64,000 bases of DNA from assembly GCA_963810775.1 (NCBI GenBank), contig CAWEOT010000025.1, forward strand, positions 124,001-188,000, read 5' to 3'. Below, in pieces: positions 26,816 through 35,336 of this stretch; position 1 is the first letter of the stretch; each line of letters opens with the position of its first letter. This DNA comes from DATBVX01 sp963810775. Its GTDB lineage: Bacteria; Pseudomonadota; Gammaproteobacteria; Steroidobacterales; Steroidobacteraceae. A model generated the notes under the pieces. The model had not been told where the DNA came from, searched no databases, and was given only the letters and a program-made list of their open reading frames with translations. Position numbers and translations under genes: made by a program.

Positions 26816-27106
26816 ATGAAGTTTCGCATCTCTATGCTTTTCAGCGTGTCACTTGGTGCGCTCGCTGGCTCCATCATCACCGCCGCGCTGATACTCAACA
26901 GCGCAAGCGCGGCTGATGACAAGCAACCTGCCGCGCCGCCAGCGATTCTCACCGTCTACATCGACTCGCATTTTGGCTCGCCGGAGAAGATCAACGAGTC
27001 GCACAGCAAGTACTACGCGCAAGGTTATCGGTGGGCTGGGATGACCGCGCATAACGAGAACGGCGATCACAGGGGCGTCTGGATAACCTACATGCTCAAG
27101 GAGTGA
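26816..27106 (+). CDS. Small exported protein of unknown function
   Basis: 96 residues, with GAGAGGAAAG before the ATG. The signal or anchor helix (about 7–32) ends SASA. The short mature domain has a conserved-looking SKYYAQGYRWAGMTAHNENG and ends WITYMLKE. It lies 34 bp after the broken hdeD-like gene and may be co-transcribed. No family recognised. Confidence 0.65.
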   Translation: MKFRISMLFSVSLGALAGSIITAALILNSASAADDKQPAAPPAILTVYIDSHFGSPEKINESHSKYYAQGYRWAGMTAHNENGDHRGVWITYMLKE

Positions 27107-27240
27107 GTGTGCCGGCGCTGGGCCAGCAGGCGCCTCGCGCGACCAAGCGTTCGTCCGCCAGGAATGAGTCGATCTGAACCCGTCCGCTCGATGCAGCGGG
27201 CGGGTTCACGGCCCTGCACACGGCCTCCTACAATGCTGGC

Positions 27241-27981
27241 ATGTGCCTGCTGGTCTTCGCCTGGAACGTTCACCCGCGTTATCGCCTGATCTTTGCCGGC
27301 AATCGGGACGAATTTCACGATCGGCCAGCCTCACCGATGGCCTGGTGGGCGGATCAGCCTGACATCCTCGCCGGGCGTGATCTGCAGGCCGGCGGGACCT
27401 GGCTCGGGGTGTCGCGAGCGGGCGCTTTCGGCGTGGTCACGAACTTTCGCGAGTTGCAGCGCCCCACGCCCGGCATGCCTTCACGTGGAGGCCTCATCAC
27501 GCAATACCTCGAGGCTGGCCAGCCTGCGGCGCGTTTTCTCGCCGAGCTGGAGCCACAAGCTGTGCGCTACGCTGGCTTCAACCTCCTGCTCGCCGATTCC
27601 ACTGAAATGCACTATGCCTCCAATCGGACCACGCCATTCGCGCGGGCATTGCCAGCAGGCGTGCATGGATTGAGTAATCACCTGCTCGATACCTCGTGGC
27701 CCAAGCTCGCGCGCATACGCGAACGATTCGAAAGACTGATCGCGCTGCCAGAGCCGAATCTCGAAGATCTCTTGGCCACGTTGGGGGACCGAGAAACCGC
27801 AGCCGATCACCTGTTGCCGGACACTGGCATCGGTCTCGAATGGGAGCGGCTCCTATCGGCGCCGTTCATCATCGACGAGCGCTACGGCACCCGATGCTCG
27901 ACCGTGGTCCGGATCGATCGCGATGGCTTGCTGCAGCTCAGGGAACGGCGCTTCGATCGCGAGCGGTCGCATCACAGGTGA
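27241..27981 (+). CDS. NRDE (TANGO2-like) family protein
   Basis: 246 residues. It starts MCLLVFAWN with the N-terminal Cys typical of the family, then the eponymous AGNRDEFHDRP, LAGRDLQAGGTWLGVSRAGAF and VTNFRE motifs. TANGO2/NRDE proteins have an Ntn-hydrolase-like fold; animal TANGO2 has been linked to heme trafficking and lipid homeostasis, but the bacterial role is unclear. Isolated gene between a small exported protein and tamA. The preceding 134 bp contain only an imperfect hairpin (27176–27207). Confidence 0.9.
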   Translation: MCLLVFAWNVHPRYRLIFAGNRDEFHDRPASPMAWWADQPDILAGRDLQAGGTWLGVSRAGAFGVVTNFRELQRPTPGMPSRGGLITQYLEAGQPAARFLAELEPQAVRYAGFNLLLADSTEMHYASNRTTPFARALPAGVHGLSNHLLDTSWPKLARIRERFERLIALPEPNLEDLLATLGDRETAADHLLPDTGIGLEWERLLSAPFIIDERYGTRCSTVVRIDRDGLLQLRERRFDRERSHHR

Positions 27982-28007
27982 GGACGCGTTTGAATTCAGG
28001 GGAGTGA

Positions 28008-29759
28008 ATGAAACTCCCCTATAAGGCACGGGCTTGGTTCGCCGCACTCGTGCTGCTCGCCACAGTGCCAACCGCCCGCGCCAACATCGAGCTCGAGATC
28101 GAGGGCGTGGACAAGGAGGTACGCGACAACCTGCTCGTCGTGCTGAGCGTGCAGCGCTACCGCGAGCGCGACGACCTCGATCAGGACATGGTCGAGCGCC
28201 TCAACGAGCGGCTCGATGGCGAAGTGCGCAGTGCCATGCGTCCGTTCGGGTACTACGCACCGACAGTGCAATCCTCCGTCGAACGGCTGGAAAGCGGTCA
28301 CGACTGGCGTGTGCATCTGAAGATCGAGCCGGGTCCACCAGTGATTCTGCGCTCGACCTCAATCGCCGTGACTGGTCCGGGTGAGAACGAAAAGATGTTC
28401 CGCGACATCCTCGCGAATACCGAACTCAAGCCCGGCCGTCGCCTGAGCCATGGCGCGTACGAGCGGCTCAAGGGTGAGCTGCAACGCACCGCCCTGAGCT
28501 CCGGTTACCTCGATGCGCGCTATCGCCGCAATGAATTGCTCGTAGACCCGAAGAAGCTGAGCGCGGTAGCGCTCCTCGACCTGCAAACCGGCGAGCGCTA
28601 TCGCTTCGGTCCGACGACGATCGAGCAGGACGCCATCGATCCCAAGCTAGTCACGCGCTACCTGAGATATCACGAGGGGGACTACTTCGATGCCAGCAAG
28701 CTGCTCACCACCCAGTTTGCACTCGATGACACGCTTTACTTCAGCAGTGTGGAAATCACCCCCGGCGCCCGCGACACGCAGGGCTACACGGTGCCGATAA
28801 CCGTGCGTGCACAGACCGGCAAGCGCAACAAGTACACCGTGGCCTTCGGCTACGGGACCGACACGCGTTTTCGGGGCACGCTCGCGTGGGACGATCGGCG
28901 CATCAATCGCAGCGGCCACCGCTCGCGGGTCGACCTCCTCGGGGCCTCGACTCAGCAGAAGCTGCAGGCCCGCTACGTGATCCCCGTGGGCGACCCCGCG
29001 CTCGAGAGCTTCAGCCTGCAGTCCTCGATCGGCCGCGAAGAGCAGGCTGATTTGGAGACACGCACGATCGAATTCACGCCCAGCCTCACCCAGATTCGCG
29101 GCCGCTGGCAGCGCGTGTTGTTTACGACGCTGGAAAAGACCGAGAGCAGTGCTCCCGATGAGAGCCAGACCGACACGCTTCTCGTTCCGGGCATCAGCTA
29201 CGCGCTCCTTCCCGCGAGCTTCAGCGGCGCCGAGCCCCTCACACTCGGCCGCGGCCTGTATGCCGAGCTCACCGGCTCGACCAGTGCACTTGGCTCGGAC
29301 GCGGACTTCCTGCAATTCCGCTTTCAGGATGAACATGTGTTCGATCTCTCGCCCCGGTGGCACCTGCTGCTGCGCGGTCAGCTCGGCCTGAGCGCGGTCG
29401 CCGATTTCTCCGAGCTTCCGGGCTCGCGGCGCTTCTTCGCGGGCGGCGATCTCAGCGTGCGCGGCTTTGCACTCAACTCGCTGTCGCCCATTGATGCGCA
29501 GGGCAACAAAACCGGCGGCCGGCACCTGGTCGTCTTCAGCGTCGAGTTCGAGCGCGACCTGCCGCGCAACTTCGGCATCGCGGCGTTCTTTGACACTGGC
29601 AATGCCGTGAACAAGCTGGGCGATCCGCTCGAGTATTCGGTCGGGCTCGGCTTCCGCTGGCGAATTCCAGTCGTGACCCTGGGCATCGATATTGCGCAGG
29701 CGCTGTCCGAGCCACACCTGAGCCCGCGCTTGCATCTCAATATCCAGCCGCGACTGTAA
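28008..29759 (+). CDS. tamA: TamA, outer-membrane Omp85-family assembly factor
   Basis: 583 residues, near the usual TamA length (~577). After a signal peptide come three POTRA-like domains (about 25–265), then a 16-strand Omp85 barrel with the conserved SRRFFAGGDLSVRGF (VRGF/Y lid-loop motif) near 474–488. AGGGGAG precedes the ATG. TamA is the outer-membrane partner of TamB; together they contribute to outer-membrane protein insertion and phospholipid transport. The stop codon is immediately followed by the tamB ATG. Confidence 0.93.
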   Translation: MKLPYKARAWFAALVLLATVPTARANIELEIEGVDKEVRDNLLVVLSVQRYRERDDLDQDMVERLNERLDGEVRSAMRPFGYYAPTVQSSVERLESGHDWRVHLKIEPGPPVILRSTSIAVTGPGENEKMFRDILANTELKPGRRLSHGAYERLKGELQRTALSSGYLDARYRRNELLVDPKKLSAVALLDLQTGERYRFGPTTIEQDAIDPKLVTRYLRYHEGDYFDASKLLTTQFALDDTLYFSSVEITPGARDTQGYTVPITVRAQTGKRNKYTVAFGYGTDTRFRGTLAWDDRRINRSGHRSRVDLLGASTQQKLQARYVIPVGDPALESFSLQSSIGREEQADLETRTIEFTPSLTQIRGRWQRVLFTTLEKTESSAPDESQTDTLLVPGISYALLPASFSGAEPLTLGRGLYAELTGSTSALGSDADFLQFRFQDEHVFDLSPRWHLLLRGQLGLSAVADFSELPGSRRFFAGGDLSVRGFALNSLSPIDAQGNKTGGRHLVVFSVEFERDLPRNFGIAAFFDTGNAVNKLGDPLEYSVGLGFRWRIPVVTLGIDIAQALSEPHLSPRLHLNIQPRL

Positions 29760-32700
29760 ATGCGCCGTCGCACACTCATCATCATTGCCTTGGCGCTGCT
29801 CGTCTGCCTCAGCGTGCCCGCACTTACCTTGTACTGGGTGTGCTACACGGAATCTGGCCTGCAGTGGCTGGCCGGGCGCGTCTCCGGATTGCGTACAGTG
29901 CGCATGGAGTTTAGCGGTCTCACTGGTCAGCTCCGCGGTCCGATTCATATCGAGCGGTTCGAGCTCGATCACGAGCGTGTGCACATCGTCGCGACCAACG
30001 TCAACGCGGACCTGCATCTGCGCAGGATCTTTCTACAGACCATCGAACTGGACTATGCGGACATCGCAAGTCTTCAGGTCCAGCTCAAGGCACGGACCAG
30101 CCCCGAAACCGCGCGGCCGCCGCGATTTCTGCCGCAGTGGCTGCGAGTTAACGCCCGAGCCCTTTCGGTCGCCGAGTCAACGCTGACGCTCACCAGCGGC
30201 AGGGCGTTAGAGGCGAAACAAGCCCGGGCAGCCGCGGTTCTTACCAGCGATCGGCTCAAGGTTGAGCACGCATCGATCACGAGCCAGGGGCTGGTGCTCG
30301 CGGGCGACGCCATGCTCAACACCGGTCAACCAATGCGTCTGCGGGGCGCTGTTGACTGGAGCTACAGCTCGGGCGACCAGCCACGCTGGGCCGGCCAGGT
30401 GAAAGCGGATGGCGATCTGAATCGGTTGCTAGCCCACGGCACAGTGACCGAGCCCGTGAGCGCTACATTCGACGCGCGATTGCTGGACCTCACGCACGAC
30501 TGGCATTGGGAAGCAACCGTCGAGGCCCGGGATTTCACGCTCAAGCCTTGGTCGCCCAATTCGACGCTGAGCATTCCATCCGCCAGCCTTGCCGGCCAAG
30601 GTGCGGGTGAGCGTCTGCAACTGAGCGGAACGCTTTCGCCCAAGTTTCCCGAAACGGGCCCGATCGATATCAAGATCGCAGGGACGTTCGCCGATCGGAC
30701 TTTGCATGCAGACGATCTGCAGGTGCTGATGCAGTCGAGTCGCACCGCTCTTTCGGCATCGGGCGATGTGGGTTTCCTTGGCGGCTGGCCACAACTGCAT
30801 CTCACTGGAACCTGGACGGGCCTCCGTTATCCGTTCCTCGGCAAGACACTTGTTCAGAGCAAGCGCGGCCAGTTCACCCTCGACGGCAAGGTGCCATACC
30901 AATACACCGTAAGCGCGGACGCGACCGGGTGGTCGAGGACCACGATGCTCTCAAGCCGGGGGTTACTCGATCGCGACGCGATCACCTGGGAGGATCTGCG
31001 CGCGCAGCTGCTGGGCGGGCAGATCCAGTCGAACGGTTCGCTCGGATTTGGCAGCAAGGCGCCGTGGAAGGTGAGCGCGAGTGCGGACGGAATCACTCCC
31101 GAGCAGATCGACGTCCGCTTTCCGGGCCGAATCGGTTTCAAGCTCGATGCCACGGGACGTGGGTTCGATCGCTCCGCCGAGATGGAGGTGCGCTTGCAGG
31201 AATTGCGCGGCCGCCTGCGCGATCAGCCACTCGCGGGTCACGCGCATGTACGTCTCGTCGATGAAGCACTCAAGGTGGATGACACCGACTTGAGCTATGG
31301 TAAGGCTCACTTGCAGGCGCACGGCGAGTACGGAGCCCAGCCGTCGCTGTCGTGGGACCTGAACGTTCCCGACTTTGCGCAACTCCTCCCGGATACGCAC
31401 GGATCGCTCAATTCCCGTGGCGCGCTGAGCGGCACGCGTGCCGAGCCGCAAGTCAGCGGCAATCTCAGCGCTGCCAAATTCGAATACGGCGACTATCGCG
31501 TCGCGCGCCTGGAGGCACAAGGCAAAGTGGACCTCGCCGATCGCAGCGCCTCGCACTTTCAGCTGAGTGCCAGCACCCTCAAGTGGCGCACCCGTGAATT
31601 GAACTCGGTGGACATCACCTTGGATGGTCGGGCCAGTGAGCACCAGGTGAGTGTCAAGGCAGATGCTGAAGATGCGAGCCTGTCGCTGCGTGCGCAGTCC
31701 GGCTACACCGATGAGACGCTCTCCGGGATGATCAGCGACCTCGACCTCAACATTGGCGACGCGCATCTCAAGCTCGCTTCGCCCGCACATTTTGCGGCTA
31801 GTCGCGAGCGCCTGGAACTCGCGCAGCTGTGCCTCAATGGCTCAGTGGAACGCACCTGCGGGCAGGGCGAGTGGAGCAGGGCCGGACCGTGGAAGGTCGC
31901 TTTCGAGGCCAGCGGATTGCCGTTGAAGATTCTGGCGGCTGGCCTGCCGCGGCGCTCCGAGTATTCCGGCGTGCTTTCGCTGCACGCCAAAGCGAGCGCG
32001 GATACTGGCAAGCCCTGGACCGGCGAGGCGCAGGTGACGCTCGCCGACGGCGTGTTTCGCTATGAGAAATCCAACGGCAAGATCGAAAGCCTCACTGTTG
32101 GGTCCGGCGAGGCACACTTTGCCGCTATTCCGGAGCGCTTCGATGGCACCGTGCGCCTGGCAGCGACCGAGGCGGCCGCCCTCAATGCGAACGTCTCCAT
32201 CGATCGGCGCGCGTCAGCAGAGTGGAAAGCGATGCCCCTTAAGGGCAAGGCACACGCCGAGATGCGCGAGCTGGGATTCCTGCCGCTTCTGTTTCCGCAA
32301 GTCGATCGCGCTACCGGTCGACTCACGAGCGATGTGGAACTGGGCGGCACGCTGGGAGCGCCCGAGATTAACGGCACGCTCGTGATCGATGATGGGGCGC
32401 TCGACTCTTACGTTACGAACATGCAGCTGCGCGACCTCAAGGCCCGCGTGGAACTCAAGGGCAATGGCCTGACACTCTCTGCCGGCGTGCGCGCCGGTTC
32501 GGGAACCGCAACGCTCGATGGCCAGATAACGTGGCGTGATCGCGCACCGCACGGCCGGTTCAAGTTCAAGGGCACGGACCTGGAGCTGGTCAATGTTCCG
32601 GAGGCACAGGTGCGTGTCTCTCCAGATCTGACCTTTCGCATCGAAGGACGCGAGATTGGCGTCGATGGCGCGGTACGGATCCCGAAGGCGCTGCTGGCAC

Positions 32701-33500
32701 CGGCGGATCTGAGCAAGGCAACCCTGGCGTCTTCGGATGAAGTCATCGTCGGCAGCGAGCAGCCGAGCGAGGAGCGCGGGTTCCAGGTGAGCGCTGGCAT
32801 ATTGATCGCATTGGGAAAAGATGTGCACGTCGATTCCTATGGCCTGAAAGCGCGCGTCGAGGGCAGCATCACCGCTTCGGCCGCTCCCGGCGAGGTGAGT
32901 ACGGCGATCGGCGAACTCAAGATTGCCGAGGAGAGTGGCAAGTATTCGGCCTATACGCGTGAGCTGGATATCGAGCAGGGGCGCCTGATCTTCAGTGGCG
33001 GGCCGATAGCCGACCCGGGCGTGGACCTGCGTGCCAGCAAGGAATTTCCCGAGGCCAAGGTTGGCGTGAACGTGCGCGGCACATTGCGCAATCCGCGTCT
33101 CACATTCTGGTCGGACCCGGCGCTACCGCAGACGCAGGTCGCTTCGATGCTATTCACGGGCGGCAAGCTCGAGGAGTCCCAGAATCCGGGTGGCGCCCCG
33201 TCCTCATCCGCAGCGCGCACCCAGGCCCTCGCCCAGGGCAGCGCGCTACTCGCCTCGCAGCTGGGGCAGCAGCTGGGCCTCAATCTCGAAGATGTGCGCG
33301 TCGAAACCGGCAGCAACGCCGAGGCCCAGCTGGTACTCGGACGCTACCTCTCGCCGCGCTTCTACGTGAGCTACGGCATCAGCTTCACCGAGGCGCTCAA
33401 TACGCTGAAGCTACGCTATACGATCAACGATAAGTGGACGATCAAGAGCGAAGCTGGCGAGAATCGCAGCATGGACCTCGAGTTCAAGATCGAACGCTGA
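29760..33500 (+). CDS. tamB: TamB, translocation and assembly module inner-membrane protein
   Basis: 1246 residues. The N-terminal helix (LIIIALALLVCLSVPALTLYW) anchors it in the inner membrane. The long beta-taco body follows, with repeated amphipathic strands, and the C-terminal DUF490 domain (about 880–1246) has VSYGISFTEALNTLKLRYTI near the end, which contacts TamA. The molecule spans the periplasm as a lipid conduit. It begins on the base after the tamA stop. With the YdbH-like protein at 13 kb the window holds two of the three known AsmA-type lipid bridges. Confidence 0.93.
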   Translation: MRRRTLIIIALALLVCLSVPALTLYWVCYTESGLQWLAGRVSGLRTVRMEFSGLTGQLRGPIHIERFELDHERVHIVATNVNADLHLRRIFLQTIELDYADIASLQVQLKARTSPETARPPRFLPQWLRVNARALSVAESTLTLTSGRALEAKQARAAAVLTSDRLKVEHASITSQGLVLAGDAMLNTGQPMRLRGAVDWSYSSGDQPRWAGQVKADGDLNRLLAHGTVTEPVSATFDARLLDLTHDWHWEATVEARDFTLKPWSPNSTLSIPSASLAGQGAGERLQLSGTLSPKFPETGPIDIKIAGTFADRTLHADDLQVLMQSSRTALSASGDVGFLGGWPQLHLTGTWTGLRYPFLGKTLVQSKRGQFTLDGKVPYQYTVSADATGWSRTTMLSSRGLLDRDAITWEDLRAQLLGGQIQSNGSLGFGSKAPWKVSASADGITPEQIDVRFPGRIGFKLDATGRGFDRSAEMEVRLQELRGRLRDQPLAGHAHVRLVDEALKVDDTDLSYGKAHLQAHGEYGAQPSLSWDLNVPDFAQLLPDTHGSLNSRGALSGTRAEPQVSGNLSAAKFEYGDYRVARLEAQGKVDLADRSASHFQLSASTLKWRTRELNSVDITLDGRASEHQVSVKADAEDASLSLRAQSGYTDETLSGMISDLDLNIGDAHLKLASPAHFAASRERLELAQLCLNGSVERTCGQGEWSRAGPWKVAFEASGLPLKILAAGLPRRSEYSGVLSLHAKASADTGKPWTGEAQVTLADGVFRYEKSNGKIESLTVGSGEAHFAAIPERFDGTVRLAATEAAALNANVSIDRRASAEWKAMPLKGKAHAEMRELGFLPLLFPQVDRATGRLTSDVELGGTLGAPEINGTLVIDDGALDSYVTNMQLRDLKARVELKGNGLTLSAGVRAGSGTATLDGQITWRDRAPHGRFKFKGTDLELVNVPEAQVRVSPDLTFRIEGREIGVDGAVRIPKALLAPADLSKATLASSDEVIVGSEQPSEERGFQVSAGILIALGKDVHVDSYGLKARVEGSITASAAPGEVSTAIGELKIAEESGKYSAYTRELDIEQGRLIFSGGPIADPGVDLRASKEFPEAKVGVNVRGTLRNPRLTFWSDPALPQTQVASMLFTGGKLEESQNPGGAPSSSAARTQALAQGSALLASQLGQQLGLNLEDVRVETGSNAEAQLVLGRYLSPRFYVSYGISFTEALNTLKLRYTINDKWTIKSEAGENRSMDLEFKIER

Positions 33501-33519
33501 CCCAACCGGCACATAAGTC

Positions 33520-34086
33520 ATGAGACGAACCCCTCGCATTGCAGCCGCGCTTTGCTGCGCGATGGCCATCCTGGGCTTCGGTCGCGCGGTCGCGGCTGAA
33601 GAAGGGGTGGTGAGTGAAGCAATCATCAATGCACCCGTCAGCGAGGTGTGGCGGCTGTTTACGACGACGGCGGGCCTTGAGTTCTGGATGGCCCGGCATG
33701 CGGACATCGACCTGAAAGTGGGTGGGTTGATGCGTGTCAACGACGAAGCGGATGGCCAGCTTGGCGATGACAATACGATCGTGCGTCAGATTCTGAGCTT
33801 CGATCCCGAGCGAATGATGTCGATCAAAGCCTATCGATCTCCGACGGACTCGGGCTATCTGACCGAAGGCATGTGGTGGGTGATCTACTTCCAGCCGCTC
33901 GAGCCCGGCGGCATGACAAACGTGCGCATCGTCACCCTGGGCTACCCAGACGATGAGAAGCTGCCGAAGGCACGCGAGTTCTACCGCAAGGACAGCGCCG
34001 AAATGCTCGAGCAGTTACAGGTGAAGTTCCGGCCGCTGTGCGCACGCTGCGAAAGAGAGAAAGCCGCGGCCGAGGCGCAGCACTAA
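33520..34086 (+). CDS. Exported SRPBCC/AHSA1-like domain protein
   Basis: 188 residues. A signal peptide (to about AVAAEE, residue 28) is followed by a START/SRPBCC-type lipid-binding fold: INAPVSEVWRLFTTTAGLEFWM (quoted as residues ~36–57), LKVGGLMRVN and a long C-terminal helix. Most relatives are cytoplasmic, so export is less usual. The C-terminus has two Cys in CARCERE. Its stop overlaps by 4 bp the stop of the convergent esterase gene. Ligand unknown. Confidence 0.82.
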   Translation: MRRTPRIAAALCCAMAILGFGRAVAAEEGVVSEAIINAPVSEVWRLFTTTAGLEFWMARHADIDLKVGGLMRVNDEADGQLGDDNTIVRQILSFDPERMMSIKAYRSPTDSGYLTEGMWWVIYFQPLEPGGMTNVRIVTLGYPDDEKLPKAREFYRKDSAEMLEQLQVKFRPLCARCEREKAAAEAQH

Positions 34087-34748
34087 AGCACGCGCCGTAG
34101 CCAGGTGCCGATGGCCTCGATTTCCTCCGGGCTGACCGAATGCGGCATCGGGTACGTATGCCACTCGACGTTGTAGCCGCGGGCTTCGAGGAGCTTGCGC
34201 CCCTCCTGCCCGAGAGCGACCTCGACCATCGGATCGAAAGTGCCGTGCGCGAGAAAGATTGGTGTCTTCTGGTTGGCGGCTTGACGTTCAGCGTCGAGCG
34301 TCGAGGCCAGCACCGGGTAGCATGACAGGCCGATGATGCCGGCGAGCGTCTCTGGATAGCGCAGTCCCGTGAAGAGCGCGATGGCACCACCCTGTGAGAA
34401 GCCGGCGAGCACGATGCGCCCGGCTGCGATGCCGCGCGCATTTTCACGCGCGATCAGCGCCTGGATCGCAGCAGCCGAGCCCCGGATCCCCACCTCGTCC
34501 TGCCGCGACTGCCGATCGATTCCGATGATGTCGTACCAGGCGCGCATCGCGTAGCCGTTATTGAGCGTCACCGGCCGCACCGGCGCGTGCGGAAACACGA
34601 ACCGCAGTGCCCGCTCCCCCGGCCTCACCAGCTCCGGCACGACGGGTTCGAAGTCATGGCCGTCGGCTCCAAGCCCATGCAACCAGATGACGCTCGCGGC
34701 CGGGTCAGGGCCGGTTTCGACTTCGACGATTTCCAGCAGCGTAGTCAC
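34083..34748 (-). CDS. Alpha/beta hydrolase, carboxylesterase/phospholipase family
   Basis: 221 residues from a GTG at 34748; longer in-frame versions would run through the argR operator region. Catalytic Ser in GFSQGGAIAL, Asp in TFDPMVEV and His in MPHSVSPEE make a complete triad; the N-terminal VIWLHGLGADGHDFEPVVPEL is the family's hallmark. Homologues hydrolyse short esters or acylated thiols. It diverges from argR. Confidence 0.9.
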   Translation of the reverse strand: MTTLLEIVEVETGPDPAASVIWLHGLGADGHDFEPVVPELVRPGERALRFVFPHAPVRPVTLNNGYAMRAWYDIIGIDRQSRQDEVGIRGSAAAIQALIARENARGIAAGRIVLAGFSQGGAIALFTGLRYPETLAGIIGLSCYPVLASTLDAERQAANQKTPIFLAHGTFDPMVEVALGQEGRKLLEARGYNVEWHTYPMPHSVSPEEIEAIGTWLRRVL

Positions 34749-34817
34749 GGGGTGCAAGAGCCTCTTATGGAAGGTCACGGAAGTATACGGGCTTCGATAC
34801 GCGCCCTTGACTGCGCG

Positions 34818-34852
34818 TGCATATTTATGCAGTATTCGCGCAACTTTATGCA
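34818..34852. promoter_or_regulatory. Tandem ARG-box-like operators upstream of argR
   Basis: Box 1 is TGCATATTTATGCA (34818–34831), a palindrome of two 6-bp arms around TT. Box 2, CGCAACTTTATGCA (34839–34852), matches it at 11 of 14 positions. The offset is 21 bp, two helical turns, as in paired ArgR sites of other bacteria. They lie 28–62 bp before the argR start, so autoregulation and control of the whole arg cluster by ArgR–arginine is likely (inference). Confidence 0.75.
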
Positions 34853-34879
34853 TGAGCAACGCCAGCGAGGCTGGAAACG

Positions 34880-35332
34880 ATGTCGGAGGTGAAGCAACAA
34901 CTGGAGCGGCGTGCAGCGATCGTATCGATCCTGCGCGAGCAGGCGGTCGGACGACAGCAGGACCTGGTGCGCGTCCTGCGCCGGCAGGGGCACCACGCCA
35001 CCCAGTCGAGCGTCAGCAGGGATCTCAGGGAGCTCGGCGTCCTCAAGGCCGGCGATCGTTACGTGCTCATGAGCGAGGTACTGGAGCCGGTGAACGGTAA
35101 TTTCGACGCGCTCGCCCACTTCGTGCGCGAGATCCGCCCCGCGGGCGCATCGCTCACGGTGCTCAAGACGACGGTCGGTGCCGCACAGAGCGTCGCCGTG
35201 GCCATGGATCGCGCCCAGTGGCCTGAAGTCGTCGGCACGATTTCGGGCGATGACACGATCTTCATCGCCACCCAGGGCGCGAGCCAGCAACAGAAGCTTC
35301 TGCGCCGTCTGCACTCCACATTCCGCGTTTGA
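34880..35332 (+). CDS. argR: Arginine repressor ArgR
   Basis: 150 residues. Winged-helix DNA-binding domain with QSSVSRDLRELGVLK (recognition helix), then the C-terminal arginine-binding/hexamerisation domain with VGTISGDDTIFIAT. GAGG lies 9 bp before the ATG. It is the first gene of the arginine cluster and is preceded by two ARG-box-like sites. Linkage of argR to the biosynthetic genes is not the E. coli arrangement, where arg genes are scattered. Confidence 0.95.
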   Translation: MSEVKQQLERRAAIVSILREQAVGRQQDLVRVLRRQGHHATQSSVSRDLRELGVLKAGDRYVLMSEVLEPVNGNFDALAHFVREIRPAGASLTVLKTTVGAAQSVAVAMDRAQWPEVVGTISGDDTIFIATQGASQQQKLLRRLHSTFRV

Positions 35333-35336
35333 TTCC

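Noticed and set aside
27176..27207. Hairpin GAACCCGTCCGCT…AGCGGGCGGGTTC considered as a terminator
   Set aside because: No T-run follows and there is one mismatch; kept only as a note because termination cannot be supported.
28647..30017. 456-codon minus-strand ORF across tamA/tamB
   Set aside because: Antisense to conserved tamA and tamB; composition is typical of high-GC shadow frames.
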